A DNA stretch of 64,000 bases. Source: Cupriavidus pauculus. Lineage in GTDB: Bacteria; Pseudomonadota; Gammaproteobacteria; Burkholderiales; Burkholderiaceae. The notes under the pieces were generated by a model. That model saw nothing but the letters and a program-made list of their open reading frames with translations, did no database searches and was not told where the DNA came from. The stretch lies in NCBI RefSeq assembly GCF_002858765.1, contig NZ_PJRP01000002.1, forward strand, positions 604,598-668,597. Direction: 5' to 3'. Numbering within the stretch: position 1 is the first letter of the stretch; each line of letters begins with the position of its first letter. A program made the translations under genes and the position numbers. Shown piece after piece: positions 39,597 through 48,857 of this stretch.

Positions 39597-40250
39597 TCAG
39601 AACTTGAAGCGGGACGGCTGCGCGGCGCCTTGCAGCGGCTTGACCAGCGTCTCGAACAGGTTCACCACCTGATACTCGGTCTCGGACACGCGCGTGATGA
39701 TGCGGGCTTCCATCACGGGTGCCTCGCCGATGATGGCGGCGATACGGCCGCCGACCTTCACCTGCGACAGGATCGACTGCGGCAGTTCCGGCAGCGAGCC
39801 GGAGATGCAGATCACGTCGTACGGGGCGGCCACGGCCCAGCCGTCGGCGGCATTGCCTTCGGCCACTTCCACATTGGTCACGCCGGCATTGGCCAGGTTC
39901 TGGCGGGCGAGTGCCACCAGTTCCGGGCGGATGTCGACGGTCACCACGTGGCGGCCGCGGGCAGCCAGCAGCGCGGCCATGTAGCCCGAGCCGGCGCCGA
40001 TTTCCAGCACGTTCTCGTGCTTGCGCACATTCAGGTCCTGCAGAAGGCGGGCCTCCACGCGCGGCGGCATCATGTTCTCGCCGCCCGGCAGCGGAATCTC
40101 CATGTCGACGAAGGCCAGCGCGGCGTAGGCCTGCGGCACGAACTGCTCACGCTTGACCACGGCCAGCAGGTCCAGGATTTCCTGGTCCAGCACGTCCCAT
40201 GGGCGGATTTGCTGTTCGATCATGTTGAATCGGGCTTTTTCGAGATCCAT
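39597..40250 (-). CDS. pcm: Protein-L-isoaspartate O-methyltransferase family protein
   Basis: A 217-residue SAM-dependent methyltransferase of the PIMT family, with VLEIGAGSGYMAALLA (motif I), DIRPELVALAR and CISGSLPELP. The canonical PIMT active-site segment is partly altered (LPGGENMMPPRVEARLLQ in place of the usual IGYGQTIS-type stretch). Repair of isoaspartyl residues is therefore likely but not certain. AGGAAAGG precedes the ATG. It heads the PIMT - rhodanese - TolC group. Confidence 0.85.
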   Translation of the reverse strand: MDLEKARFNMIEQQIRPWDVLDQEILDLLAVVKREQFVPQAYAALAFVDMEIPLPGGENMMPPRVEARLLQDLNVRKHENVLEIGAGSGYMAALLAARGRHVVTVDIRPELVALARQNLANAGVTNVEVAEGNAADGWAVAAPYDVICISGSLPELPQSILSQVKVGGRIAAIIGEAPVMEARIITRVSETEYQVVNLFETLVKPLQGAAQPSRFKF

Positions 40251-40499
40251 CTTGCCTTTCCTTCCAGATGCTTGCGGGGTTGCGCCGCCGGCTGGGGGAG
40301 CCCCGCCGTCAGCGCTGTCGTTTCGATTGATGCCGGATTTGCCGTGTCCCGCCGGGTGACTAAGTCGCCGCGTGTCGGGATGTTACGCAAAAGCCCGCTA
40401 TTTTACCTCCGTCAACCGGGCTGGCATGTTTACAAACGGTTAGCGTTGCGCCGTGGCACGCGGCTAGGTGGGCAGCTCGGAGTGCGGCGGGAGGTGTCG

Positions 40500-41306
40500 T
40501 CATGTCGGGCGGGCCTGCGTGTCGTCCTGGCCGGGCTGCCCGGATTGCGCCGCGGCGCGCTCCGCCATGAGTTCGTCGCGGATCCTTTCCCAGACGAACG
40601 GGCCTTGCGGCGCGGGCAGCGGGGTGTCGCGGGCGGCGCCCGTGGTCAAGCCGAACAGCAGCATGTGCAGCAATTGGTCCACGAAGGCGTCGGGGTCGAT
40701 GACGGGCACGTTCACCTGGCTGAAGGCGCTGCGCCAGAGCATCAGAAACACCAGCGGGGCGCACAGCAGCGTGGTCGAGGGGTTGGCGGGCACCTGGCGA
40801 AACTCGCCACGCGCCACGCCTCGTGCTAGCACGCGGGCAAACAGTTCGTCGCCGGGCCCCATGACTTCGTCCTGATAGAACTGGGCGATATCGGGAAAAT
40901 TGCCCGACTCGGCAATGATCAGCTTGGTCAGGCCCGCCACCGGCGTGGCGCCGATCAGGCCCCACCAGCCCAGCAGGAGTTCGCGCAACAGTTCCGGCGT
41001 GGAGCCTTCGTACGTCTCCACCAGATCCGTGCCCTTGGCCAGCGCGGGCACCATGTTTTCGCGGACCACGGTCTTGAACAGCTCTTCCTTGTTCGCGAAA
41101 TACAGGTAGACCGTGCCTTTCGATACGCCGGCCGCCGCGGCTACGTCTTCCAGGCGGGTGGCCGCATAGCCGCGCTCCACGAAAAGCGTCAGCGCGGCCG
41201 CCACCAGTTCTTGCGGGCGCGCGGCCTTGCGCCGGCTCCAGCGGCGGGTGTCGGGATCTTTCTTGGGCAGGGCAGGGCTCACGGGACAGGCGCAAAGCGA
41301 TCGCAT
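40500..41306 (-). CDS. TetR/AcrR family transcriptional regulator
   Basis: A 268-residue regulator. The N-terminal helix-turn-helix is clear: LVAAALTLFVERGYAATRLEDVAAAAGVSKGTVYLYFANKEEL (about residues 34-76, given here as a type, not an exact limit). The C-terminal ligand domain resembles the TetR_C group of efflux regulators. The ATG at 41306 or a GTG at 41282 can be the start. It may control the neighbouring tolC or a remote efflux operon, or itself. Confidence 0.9.
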   Translation of the reverse strand: MRSLCACPVSPALPKKDPDTRRWSRRKAARPQELVAAALTLFVERGYAATRLEDVAAAAGVSKGTVYLYFANKEELFKTVVRENMVPALAKGTDLVETYEGSTPELLRELLLGWWGLIGATPVAGLTKLIIAESGNFPDIAQFYQDEVMGPGDELFARVLARGVARGEFRQVPANPSTTLLCAPLVFLMLWRSAFSQVNVPVIDPDAFVDQLLHMLLFGLTTGAARDTPLPAPQGPFVWERIRDELMAERAAAQSGQPGQDDTQARPT

Positions 41307-41325
41307 GCAGAATGCGTCGCGGTGT

Positions 41326-41347
41326 TAATAACTTGTCGGTCAGTAAT
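41326..41347. promoter_or_regulatory. Possible operator upstream of the TetR gene
   Basis: An imperfect palindrome with ends ACT and AGT around a central CG (ACTTGTCGGTCAGT) sits about 25 bases before the regulator's start. TetR proteins often bind such elements in their own promoter. Symmetry is only partial, so this is tentative. Confidence 0.3.
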
Positions 41348-41522
41348 GTAGAGGACCGGAATTGCGGGGTCAAGCGTCGTGCGACGAACGGCGAAAGTGA
41401 CTCATGATATGTAAGTTGCGCTTTGTTGCAGGTCTCGCGGACCGGGTCGGGCACAATGCCGGCTTGGCGTCGCAACACGGCGGCGCCCCAGTATTGTCGG
41501 CATCTGCCGCTGAACCTTCACC

Positions 41523-41810
41523 ATGTCCTGCCAGTCTGAACTCTCCTGCCGTGCCGGCTGCGGCGCCTGTTGCATCGCGCCGTCGATCACGTCGCCCTTG
41601 CCGGGCATGCCTGGCGGCAAACCGGCTGGCCAACCGTGCGCGCAACTGATGGCGGACATGCGTTGCGCGGTGTTCGGGCAGCCGCAGCGGCCGGTGTTTT
41701 GCGGCGGACTTCGTCCGTCGGCCGAAATGTGCGGGGATTCCCGCGAATCAGCAATGGTCTGGCTGGCGCGGCTTGAACAGGCGACGGCGCCGGCCACAGG
41801 GTTGGCCTGA
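41523..41810 (+). CDS. YkgJ-like cysteine-cluster protein
   Basis: A 95-residue protein with clustered cysteines: [15 protein letters not shown] near the N-terminus, then [14 protein letters not shown] and a CGGLRP/CGDS region. This matches the small YkgJ-type cysteine-cluster family, likely binding zinc or an iron-sulfur centre. The function is not established. It is divergent to the TetR gene and lies 27 bases upstream of the YceB-like lipoprotein, so the two may be co-transcribed. Confidence 0.8.
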   Translation: MSCQSELSCRAGCGACCIAPSITSPLPGMPGGKPAGQPCAQLMADMRCAVFGQPQRPVFCGGLRPSAEMCGDSRESAMVWLARLEQATAPATGLA

Positions 41811-41837
41811 CCAGACCCATTTGATGGAGAGGCATGC

Positions 41838-42404
41838 ATGATTGCGATAACGCGCCGGCGCTGGCTGGCGGCCGCAGGTGCCACCACGTTGGCAGCCACG
41901 GGCTGGCTGGCGGGCTGCAGCGTATTCCGCAGCGAGTACACATTCTCGCAAAGCCAGTTGCAGGACGCGCTGGCGAAGAAATTCCCGTTCAGCAAGCGCT
42001 ATATGGAAGTGTTCGATATCCAGCTTGCCAACCCGCAACTGGCGCTCGACTCCACGCGCAATCGCGTGCTCGTCAGCTTCGATGCCACGATCGATAACCG
42101 CCTGTTTTTCCGCCAGCCGCTCACCGGGCGCTTTGCACTCGACAGCGCGCTGCGCTACGACCCGCCCAGCCATTCCCTGGTGCTGCAGGACCCGGAGGTC
42201 AAGCAGTTCGACGTGCAGGGTTTGCCAGGCCAGTTCTCGCGCCAGCTGAACGCCTTGGGCGGTATCCTGTCGGAGCAGTTGCTGCAGGACTATCCGCTCT
42301 ATACGTTCAAGCCGGAGCAGTTGCGGCTGGCCGGTACCAGCGTGGAGCCCGGTACAATCACGGTCCTGCCTGACGGTATCAACGTCAAGATTAATCGGCC
42401 GTAA
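41838..42404 (+). CDS. DUF1439 (YceB-like) lipoprotein with twin-arginine-like signal
   Basis: A 188-residue protein. The signal sequence has an arginine triplet (TRRRWLAAAG) and a lipobox LAGC with Cys27, so it may be exported by Tat and lipidated. The remainder resembles the DUF1439/YceB family, lipid-binding-like periplasmic proteins of unknown role. The ATG at 41838 has GGAGAGG just upstream; an out-of-frame ATG at 41834 is ignored. uppP follows after 79 bases. Confidence 0.84.
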   Translation: MIAITRRRWLAAAGATTLAATGWLAGCSVFRSEYTFSQSQLQDALAKKFPFSKRYMEVFDIQLANPQLALDSTRNRVLVSFDATIDNRLFFRQPLTGRFALDSALRYDPPSHSLVLQDPEVKQFDVQGLPGQFSRQLNALGGILSEQLLQDYPLYTFKPEQLRLAGTSVEPGTITVLPDGINVKINRP

Positions 42405-42483
42405 ATCCAGAGCAACAATAATGCGATGCCTTCGGGCATTGCTGGCGGACGTGCCGCCATTCGCGCCTACTTTTTGAATCCAT

Positions 42484-43365
42484 ATGGATATTGCACTCGC
42501 CCTCAAGGCCGTGATTCTCGGTATCGTCGAAGGACTGACCGAGTTTCTTCCCATCTCCAGCACCGGCCACCTGATTCTGGCCGGGCAGTTGCTGGACTTC
42601 AATGACGAAAAGGGCAAGATCTTCGAGATCGTGATCCAGTTCGGGGCGATCCTGGCGGTCTGCTGGGAATTCCGCCGTCGCATTGGTGCCGCGCTGGGCG
42701 GGCTGGTTTCGGATCCGAAACAGCAGCGTTTTGCGATCAACGTGATCGTTGCCACGGTGCCGGCCATCGTGCTGGCGCTGGTGTTCGGCAAATGGATCAA
42801 GGCCCATCTGTTCAATCCGATTACCGTTGCGCTGGCCTTTATCGTCGGCGGCGTGGTGATTCTCTGGGCCGAATGGCGCGAGGGGCGCCGCGGCACCGTA
42901 CCGCATCCGCAAGGCAACGCGTTGCTGGAAGCGGCCAAGGCGGGCGCGCCGCGCATCGAATCGATCGACGACCTGACCTGGCGCGATGCCTTGAAGGTGG
43001 GTCTTGCCCAGTGTTTCGCGCTGGTGCCGGGCACGTCGCGTTCGGGCGCCACGATTATCGGCGGCATGCTGTTTGGCCTGTCGCGCCAGGTGGCCACCGA
43101 GTTTTCGTTCTTCCTGGCGATTCCCGTGATCTTCGGCGCCACGGTGTACGAACTCTACAAGGCGCGGGCGCTGCTGTCGGCCGACGACCTCGGTATTTTC
43201 GGCATCGGCTTCGTGTTTGCGTTCCTGTCGGCGTTCCTGTGCGTACGGTGGCTGCTGCGTTTCGTGGCCACGCACGATTTCAAGCCATTTGCGTGGTATC
43301 GGATTGCCTTCGGGATTATCGTACTGCTGACCGCGTGGACAGGTTTCGTGTCCTGGCACGCCTGA
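42484..43365 (+). CDS. uppP: Undecaprenyl-diphosphatase (BacA type)
   Basis: A 293-residue integral membrane phosphatase that regenerates undecaprenyl phosphate, the carrier needed for peptidoglycan and for the glycan loci in this window. Diagnostic motifs are [15 protein letters not shown] (16-30) and GTSRSGATI in the second half. About eight helices are predicted. Its original downstream terminator has been split by the IS element that starts 45 bases after the stop. Confidence 0.96.
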   Translation: MDIALALKAVILGIVEGLTEFLPISSTGHLILAGQLLDFNDEKGKIFEIVIQFGAILAVCWEFRRRIGAALGGLVSDPKQQRFAINVIVATVPAIVLALVFGKWIKAHLFNPITVALAFIVGGVVILWAEWREGRRGTVPHPQGNALLEAAKAGAPRIESIDDLTWRDALKVGLAQCFALVPGTSRSGATIIGGMLFGLSRQVATEFSFFLAIPVIFGATVYELYKARALLSADDLGIFGIGFVFAFLSAFLCVRWLLRFVATHDFKPFAWYRIAFGIIVLLTAWTGFVSWHA

Positions 43366-43392
43366 ATCGCGCCGCAATCATCCGCGACAGCG

Positions 43393-43409
43393 AAAAAAAA
43401 GGGGCCCTC
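43393..43409. terminator. Left half of an intrinsic terminator split by the IS
   Basis: An A-run followed by GGGGCCC and the CTC target site. Joined to 44859-44874 it forms a GC stem with flanking A- and T-runs, a bidirectional terminator between uppP and trmB. The IS now separates the two arms by about 1.45 kb. Confidence 0.75.
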
Positions 43410-43440
43410 TGAACTGACCCCGTAAAGTTGGACGGGTAAG

Positions 43441-44277
43441 TTATGCGGCCAAGGGCTGAGTCCGGTATTGCACAGGGCTCAGCCCATTTAGCTTTAGCTT
43501 GATGCGGTCGTGATTGTAATACCGGATGTATTCGGCAATGCTGCGTCGCAGTTGGTCGATGTCCGCAAAGCGCTCTAGCCGGAAGCACTCTGACTTGAGC
43601 GTGCCGAAGAAGCTCTCCATCGCCGCATTGTCCAGGCAATTGCCCTTGCGGGACATGCTCTGACGCAGGCCCCGCCCGGCCAGTTTGCGACGATACGCGG
43701 CCATTTGATACGCCCAGCCTTGATCCGAATGCAGCATCGGCGTCTCGCCCGGGCGCAGCTTTCGCAACGCCTTTTCCAGCATCTCTCTGATCAGCGTGTA
43801 ATCAGGCCGCTCGCTGGTTTGCCAGCAGATGATCTCTCCGTTGTATAGGTCCAGGACGGGCGACAGGTATAGCTTCTTGCCGCCGACGTTGAACTCCGTC
43901 ACGTCCGTTACCCACTTCTCGTTCGGCTTGCTCGCCTCAAACTCGCGCTGTAGCAGATTGGGCGCCACCCGCCCAACTTGTCCGCGGTAAGAGCGGTATT
44001 TCTTCAGCCGTACGAGCGATTTCAACTGCAGCTCCGACACCAGTCGTTGTATGGTCTTGTGATTCACCAACGTCCCTGCCTGACGTAGCGTCGCCGTGAT
44101 CCGGCGATAGCCATATCGGCCCTTGTGCTGGACATAGATCTGCTGAATGCGCTCGTTGAGCTCGCCGTAGCGATCCTCTGCCTGGCTTGCCGCCATCTGG
44201 TAGTAGTACGTACTGCGCGCGAGGTTCGCGGCCTTGAGCAACATCGACAGCGAATGATGCTCGCGCAGCGCGCTCAC
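43441..44277 (-). CDS. IS3-family transposase OrfB (DDE integrase core)
   Basis: A 278-residue DDE recombinase domain. The three acidic residues are visible in WVTDVTEF, LHSDQGWAY and ESFFGTLKSE. An HTH_21-type segment (YGYRRITATLR) precedes them. It starts at a GTG overlapping the OrfA stop and is in the -1 frame relative to OrfA. An A-rich stretch (AAAGAAAAGG) near the end of OrfA may allow the usual frameshift to an OrfAB fusion transposase. Confidence 0.95.
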   Translation of the reverse strand: MSALREHHSLSMLLKAANLARSTYYYQMAASQAEDRYGELNERIQQIYVQHKGRYGYRRITATLRQAGTLVNHKTIQRLVSELQLKSLVRLKKYRSYRGQVGRVAPNLLQREFEASKPNEKWVTDVTEFNVGGKKLYLSPVLDLYNGEIICWQTSERPDYTLIREMLEKALRKLRPGETPMLHSDQGWAYQMAAYRRKLAGRGLRQSMSRKGNCLDNAAMESFFGTLKSECFRLERFADIDQLRRSIAEYIRYYNHDRIKLKLNGLSPVQYRTQPLAA

Positions 44278-44807
44278 GACTCGCGCCTTTTCTTTGGCAC
44301 CGCTTGCTCCTTTGCCCGGAGCAGGGTATCCAACTTTTTTAGGTACGCCACCTCCGCGCGCAGGTATTCGATTTCCTTGAGCAAGTCTTCGCGTGAGCGC
44401 TCGTCCTGAGTGGGCTCGTGGGTAGATTGGGGCGGCTGTTTGGGCTGGGTCAATTTGGGTGGCCGGCCTTTGCGGCGCGGCTTGAGGGCGTCAAAACCGC
44501 CCTCATGATACTGGCGCTCCCAACGGCTGATCCCGCCCGGCTCGCGCAAATCAAAGATGGCACTCGTCTGCGAGTAAGACAACTCGTGGCGCCACATGTG
44601 CTGCAGCACGGTCAGTTTGAACTTGGCGCTATAAACCTCACGCTTCTTGCGCAGGCCAACGTCTCCATGCTGTTGCCACGCCTTGATCCAGCGATGCAGC
44701 ATCGAGTCGCTGATACTGTGCTTCCGACTCAGCGACATGACCCCTCCAAAGCCGGACAAATACTCCTGGACCACTTGGCGTTTGAACGCCTCATCGTACT
44801 TCGTCAT
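44274..44807 (-). CDS. IS3-family OrfA (DNA-binding protein)
   Basis: A 177-residue protein with two helix-turn-helix segments (about residues 1-50 and 60-110). The C-terminal leucine-rich coiled coil, EIEYLRAEVAYLKKLDTL, is used for multimerisation. This is the longer IS150-type OrfA. An upstream ATG at 44840 lies within the terminal repeat region and is less likely. It provides end recognition for the element. Confidence 0.92.
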   Translation of the reverse strand: MTKYDEAFKRQVVQEYLSGFGGVMSLSRKHSISDSMLHRWIKAWQQHGDVGLRKKREVYSAKFKLTVLQHMWRHELSYSQTSAIFDLREPGGISRWERQYHEGGFDALKPRRKGRPPKLTQPKQPPQSTHEPTQDERSREDLLKEIEYLRAEVAYLKKLDTLLRAKEQAVPKKRRES

Positions 44808-44858
44808 GAAAAACACCCCAAAGGTTGGATGTATGTCCAACTTTTGGGGTGCAGTTCA

Positions 44859-44874
44859 CTCGGGCCCTTTTTTT
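44859..44874. terminator. Right half of the terminator split by the IS
   Basis: The duplicated CTC is followed by GGGCCC and a run of seven T residues. It is the other arm of the stem described at 43393-43409. trmB ends at 44873, so the right arm overlaps its stop region. Confidence 0.75.
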
Positions 44875-45655
44875 ATTGCTTGCGGAATATCACGTCCCAA
44901 ACGCCGTGCCCAAGCCGCACGCCGCGTTTCTCGAACTTGGTCACGGGGCGGTAATCGGGGCGTTCCGCAAAGCCGCCGGTAGCGGTGGACGTATTTTCCA
45001 GGGTCGGCTCGCCGCTGAGCACTTCCACCATCTGGTGCGCGTACTCTTCCCAATCCGTCGCGCAATGGAAATAGCCACCCGGCTTCAGCCGGCTGGCCAG
45101 CACCTTTACCAGCGGCGGCTGTACCAGACGGCGCTTGTTATGGCGCTTCTTGTGCCAGGGGTCGGGAAAGAAGATATGCACGCCGTCGAGCGACTGCTCG
45201 GTCAGCATGTGCGCGATGACCTCGACGGCGTCGTGGTTCATGATCCGCACATTCTGCAGATCATTCTCGCCAATCAGCTTCAGCAGTGCGCCGACGCCGG
45301 GCTCATGGACCTCGCAGCCCAGGAAATTGTCCTGGGGACGCAGTTTGGCGATATGCGCCGTCGTTTCGCCCATGCCGAAGCCGATTTCAAGAATCGACGG
45401 TGCCTCGCGCCCAAACGTGGCCGCCCAGTCCAGCGGCTCGCTTTGATACGGCACGATGAACTTCGGACCGAGGTCGTCAATGGCGCGCTGCTGGCCAGTG
45501 GAGGTACGCCCGGCGCGCCTGACAAAGGAGCGGATGCGGCGCGGATGCGCAACGTCGTCGCCCGGGTTGGCTGGGGTGGCGTCTGCAGGGTGTCCGCTGG
45601 CGCCTTCGGCATCGTCGCCCGGCAGCGTGTCGGTGTTCGTGTCTTGGGGAAGCAT
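44873..45655 (-). CDS. trmB: tRNA (guanine-N7-)-methyltransferase
   Basis: A 260-residue enzyme methylating G46 in the tRNA variable loop. Motifs are [41 protein letters not shown] (the family signature) and the C-terminal FEKRG. A low-complexity N-terminal stretch of about 40 residues precedes the domain. The ATG at 45655 gives MLPQD; another ATG at 45694 would add 13 residues. A tRNA-Gly gene lies just upstream on the same strand. Confidence 0.93.
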   Translation of the reverse strand: MLPQDTNTDTLPGDDAEGASGHPADATPANPGDDVAHPRRIRSFVRRAGRTSTGQQRAIDDLGPKFIVPYQSEPLDWAATFGREAPSILEIGFGMGETTAHIAKLRPQDNFLGCEVHEPGVGALLKLIGENDLQNVRIMNHDAVEVIAHMLTEQSLDGVHIFFPDPWHKKRHNKRRLVQPPLVKVLASRLKPGGYFHCATDWEEYAHQMVEVLSGEPTLENTSTATGGFAERPDYRPVTKFEKRGVRLGHGVWDVIFRKQ

Positions 45656-45732
45656 GGCAACAAAAAACCGCCGGGCGGATCGCCGATCATCCATTGACCG
45701 GGTGCCAGAGGCGGCTTGTCAGATATGAGAAG

Positions 45733-45807
45733 TGGAGCGGGCGATGGGAATCGAACCCACGTCTTTAGCTTGGGAAGCTAAGGTAATGGCCATTATACGA
45801 CGCCCGC
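45733..45807 (-). tRNA. tRNA-Gly (anticodon CCC)
   Basis: Read on the minus strand, the acceptor stem GCGGGCG pairs with CGCCCGC and is followed by encoded TCCA. The anticodon stem (TTAGC with GCTAA) encloses the loop TTCCCAA, giving anticodon CCC (45772-45774). The T-loop TTCGATT is present. The layout is the same as Escherichia coli glyU. It decodes GGG. Confidence 0.95.
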
Positions 45808-45826
45808 CATGGCTTACTGGGGGCGG

Positions 45827-45832
45827 ATTGTA
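45827..45832 (-). promoter_or_regulatory. Extended -10 element of the tRNA-Gly promoter
   Basis: On the minus strand TACAAT is preceded by TGC, an extended -10 element, about 20 bases before the tRNA 5' end. No clear -35 is needed or seen. Confidence 0.5.
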
Positions 45833-45933
45833 GCACGGTTGTTTGGCGGGTCTTGCCCGATGCCAAGCCGCCTCAACCCGGAGCACAATAGCCCCAGCAA
45901 TCGCCCCCAACGCCACACGAGACGCCCCCGCCC

Positions 45934-46323
45934 GTGCATTCCGTTCCTGCCCAACGATTCAACGCCGACCTGCTGCCGCGCATTGTCGAGCGCGTGCAGC
46001 GCCTGACCCGTGGCACGCTGCACGTGGATATCCTGCCGGCCGCCACCTCCGACCAGCCGGCCTGCCTGCGCATCCGGGCTACGGCCCGTCCTGGCGGTGG
46101 CCGGTATGCCTGTCCGCTCGACATCACTCTGTCGTGGGACAGCTTTGAAGTGGAACGGCTGTTCGCTTCGGGCGGCGCCGAGCGCTTCGACGCCTATCTC
46201 GATGCCTTGCCGGCCAAGCTCGATGCGTGGCAGGAACCCCGGCAGATCGATTTCAACTCGCGGACCCAGGGTGAGTCCGCCGTGCTGATTGGCGGTCTGG
46301 ATTTCGAGCATCTGGTGCGGTAG
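45934..46323 (+). CDS. Conserved hypothetical protein
   Basis: A 129-residue soluble protein without signal peptide or membrane helix. I do not recognise its function. From memory it resembles a small family of unknown function found in Burkholderiaceae (DUF5594-like), but this was not checked. Start is a GTG; no ATG exists near the N-terminus. It is convergent with the aldose-epimerase-like gene and stands alone. The codon pattern and the absence of a competing frame support it as a gene. Confidence 0.65.
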   Translation: MHSVPAQRFNADLLPRIVERVQRLTRGTLHVDILPAATSDQPACLRIRATARPGGGRYACPLDITLSWDSFEVERLFASGGAERFDAYLDALPAKLDAWQEPRQIDFNSRTQGESAVLIGGLDFEHLVR

Positions 46324-46336
46324 ACGGTAGCGGCTG

Positions 46337-47260
46337 CTATCGGATGGTCAGCCGGCACGTCGCGGTCTCTTTCGCCCCGCCCGGCACCCATCGCAATCCT
46401 TGCCCATGGTGGATGGCATTTGGCAGGCCGAGCCACGGCTCCACGCAGTAGAAGTCGGAGTCATCGCGCTCGGTCCAGGTGGTCACGGCGTACCAGGGCG
46501 GCGAGTTCGTGGCATCGAGTCCGATCTCGATGGTACGTGTCGGGAGTTCCACGCAGACAGACCCGATATCGCCGTTTCCTTTGGCCTGCAGGACATGGAA
46601 GGTGTCCTGCAGCCGAGGATCGTCCAGGCGATAGGCGGGCTCGCCGGGCTCGCCGGGCTCGGGCACCGTCAGGCTGCCGTCGGCCTGCTGGCGCACGCGG
46701 GACGCCGGTGGCATGACGATGCGGCTTTGCGCGCGTGCCGGATGGGGCAGGGCGAAGTAGAAATGATGGCCGGCGTAATACGGCAGTGCGGGCAGCGCCG
46801 CGTCGCCGGTATTGCGGGTGTGCAGCGTGGCCTCGATGCCATCGGCCAGCAGCCGATACGTGGCCGTGAACACGAATCCGAACGGATAGCCTGGCCGGGT
46901 CAGGTCCGATGACGCCAGCGACAGGCTGACGGCTTCCGCCGATAGCGCGGAGACGGCAAACGGCAGGTCGCGCGCGAAGCCATGCTGGGGCAGCGCGTGG
47001 ACCACGCCGGCCGCGTCGCGCCAGCGGCCCGCCTCGCCGTCGACGAAATGCCGGCCGATAAACGGAAACAGCAGCGGATTGCCGCCACGCACCTTGGCAA
47101 CGCGGGTCCAGTCCGCATCGTCGGGCCAGTACAGGATGTCCTGCCCGCGATGCACCCAGCGCACGAGCCGTCCGCCGTGCGCGGGCGCCAGCAGCAGGTA
47201 ATGGTCGTCGTGGCCGACCCGGAGCAGGTCCTGGCTCTGGAAGCGCTGTGTGGTGGTCAT
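46337..47260 (-). CDS. Aldose 1-epimerase family protein
   Basis: A 307-residue galactose-mutarotase-like protein. Visible features are GGRLVRWVHRG near residue 32, NPLLFPFIGR, a conserved PQHGFAR histidine motif, and a YAGHHFYFALP histidine segment, with a VEPWLGLPNA end. It would interconvert sugar anomers or act on a hexose-6-phosphate. GGAGG six bases ahead of the ATG supports the start. An in-frame 9-base repeat (46637-46663) encodes PGEPGEP. Confidence 0.85.
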   Translation of the reverse strand: MTTTQRFQSQDLLRVGHDDHYLLLAPAHGGRLVRWVHRGQDILYWPDDADWTRVAKVRGGNPLLFPFIGRHFVDGEAGRWRDAAGVVHALPQHGFARDLPFAVSALSAEAVSLSLASSDLTRPGYPFGFVFTATYRLLADGIEATLHTRNTGDAALPALPYYAGHHFYFALPHPARAQSRIVMPPASRVRQQADGSLTVPEPGEPGEPAYRLDDPRLQDTFHVLQAKGNGDIGSVCVELPTRTIEIGLDATNSPPWYAVTTWTERDDSDFYCVEPWLGLPNAIHHGQGLRWVPGGAKETATCRLTIR

Positions 47261-47344
47261 CGTCGGCCTCCGTGGCGTGTCGAAAACCGCAAGCGTAGCG
47301 CAAGTGTGCCAGCCGGCTGGGTGCGCCCGGCCTCGCACGGCTGT

Positions 47345-48571
47345 CTACCGCCGGATCTCGTCGCTGGTGTAGATGGTTTCGCGCACCAGCGGGTACACCT
47401 GGGCGTCCCAGTGCTTGCCGTTGAACACGCCATAGTGGCCGACGCCGGTCTGGATGTGATGCATGCGCAGGTAAGGCCGCAGGCTCGAGCACAGGTCCTG
47501 TGCCGCCATGGTCTGCCCGATGGCGCAGATATCGTCGCGCTCGCCTTCGATGGTAAGCAGCGCCGTGCGCTGGATGGCCCGCGTCGACACCCGCCGTCCG
47601 CCTACGTCCAGCAGGCCCTGGGCCAGCAGAAAGCGCTGGAAGACCAGGCTGACCGTTTCCAGGTAGAACTCGGCCGTCAGGTCCATCGTGGCGAAGTACT
47701 CGGTGTAGAACGCCTGGATGGCATCGGCCTTGGCGTGCTCGCCATGGCTGCGCAGTTCGTACAGGTCGCGCAGCGCCTGGTCGTGCCGCTCGCGGTTCAT
47801 GCCCATGAAGGCAATCAACTGCACGAAGCCCGGATACACGCGCCGCATGGCGCCGGCAAACCGCCAGGGCACATAGCCGATCAGCGTGCTTTCAAACCAT
47901 TCAATGGGACGGCTGGTCGCCAGTTCGTTGACGCGGGTCGGATTCACGCGGGCGTCGATCGGGCCGGCCATCAGGGTCAGGCTGGGCGGCTGCATCGGGT
48001 CGCCATCCTCGGCCATCAACGCCGCAGCCGCCAGCGCGGCCACGGTGGGCTGACACACGGCCACCAGATGGGTATTCCCGCCCAGCGCGTGCAGGAATGC
48101 GATCAGGTGCTGCACGAATTCGTCGAAGCCGAAGCGGCCGCACGCCAGCGGAACGTCACGCGGGTTGTGCCAGTCGGTAATGTAGACGTCATGGTCGCGG
48201 AGCATCGTCTCCACGGTGCCGCGCAGCAGGGTGGCGAAGTGGCCGGACATGGGCGCCACCAGTAGCACGCGTGGCTGTTGCGGCACGCCTTCGCGGCGAA
48301 AGCGCAGCAGGGTGCAGAACGGCGTGCGCGCGACGACTTCTTCGACCACCGGCACGTCCTCGCCGCGAATGCGCACGCTGTCGATGCCGAAGGGTGGGCG
48401 GTAGTGGGTGAGTCGGGCCAGTGCCAACACTTCGCAGGCGCCGCGCAAGGTGCGCAGCGTCTCGGATTGATCGCCACGGCGCCATGCGCCGAGCAGCGTG
48501 GCCGTGATGTCGGCCAGCGCGCATGCCGGCTGCATCAAGTCCGCATATGTCTGGTATGCCTGGTAAAGCAT
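47345..48571 (-). CDS. phaZ: Intracellular polyhydroxyalkanoate (PHB) depolymerase
   Basis: A 408-residue alpha/beta-hydrolase of the PhaZ1 type that mobilises stored PHB granules. The nucleophile is a cysteine, C173 in HLVAVCQPTV, as in Cupriavidus PhaZ1, rather than serine. Aspartate in EGERDDICAIGQ and histidine in GVGHYGVFNG complete the triad. There is no signal peptide, in keeping with the cytoplasmic location. Products enter the 3-hydroxybutyrate/acetoacetate pathway, for which the next minus-strand gene encodes acetoacetyl-CoA synthetase. Confidence 0.94.
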   Translation of the reverse strand: MLYQAYQTYADLMQPACALADITATLLGAWRRGDQSETLRTLRGACEVLALARLTHYRPPFGIDSVRIRGEDVPVVEEVVARTPFCTLLRFRREGVPQQPRVLLVAPMSGHFATLLRGTVETMLRDHDVYITDWHNPRDVPLACGRFGFDEFVQHLIAFLHALGGNTHLVAVCQPTVAALAAAALMAEDGDPMQPPSLTLMAGPIDARVNPTRVNELATSRPIEWFESTLIGYVPWRFAGAMRRVYPGFVQLIAFMGMNRERHDQALRDLYELRSHGEHAKADAIQAFYTEYFATMDLTAEFYLETVSLVFQRFLLAQGLLDVGGRRVSTRAIQRTALLTIEGERDDICAIGQTMAAQDLCSSLRPYLRMHHIQTGVGHYGVFNGKHWDAQVYPLVRETIYTSDEIRR

Positions 48572-48857
48572 GGCTCGTCTCCCCCTGCTTGCGATCGTTG
48601 TCGCCGCAATTTATGTGCCACAGTCCTTCATGTTGGCACGCAGGTTGCGGATCGGGAGTCGGTTCCGTGCGCCGGAACACACGCGGTGCATCGGGTGGCG
48701 TTGCCATCGCGTGGCGATCGTGCGCGAAGGGGCCGGCGCTTCGGACTGGTGCCGGCCATGGCGGCGGGCCGCACCGCCAGGGTGCGTACTGGCGGAACGC
48801 GTCCGGGCCGCCGATACTGCAAGCGGACGTCACGCCCCGGGGGGCGGAGGAGGCAAG

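Larger units (their letters stand above)
43410..44858 (-). mobile_element. IS3-family insertion sequence, IS150-like group
   Basis: About 1449 bases bounded by imperfect inverted repeats of about 24 bases that start TGAACTG and share AAAGTTGGAC (left 43410-43433, right 44835-44858). Ends are TG and CA as usual for IS3. A 3-base direct repeat CTC flanks it (43407-43409 and 44859-44861), the typical target duplication. It encodes intact OrfA and OrfB in overlapping frames on the minus strand. Intact ends and frames suggest a recent insertion that may still be mobile. Confidence 0.95.

Noticed and set aside
40391..40417. TTGACG and TAAAAT as a promoter for pcm
   Set aside because: The two boxes are only a few bases apart, which is not compatible with sigma-70 spacing.
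46637..46663. Nine-base repeat as a separate repeat element
   Set aside because: It is within the coding sequence of the aldose-epimerase-like protein and in frame, so it is noted only there.
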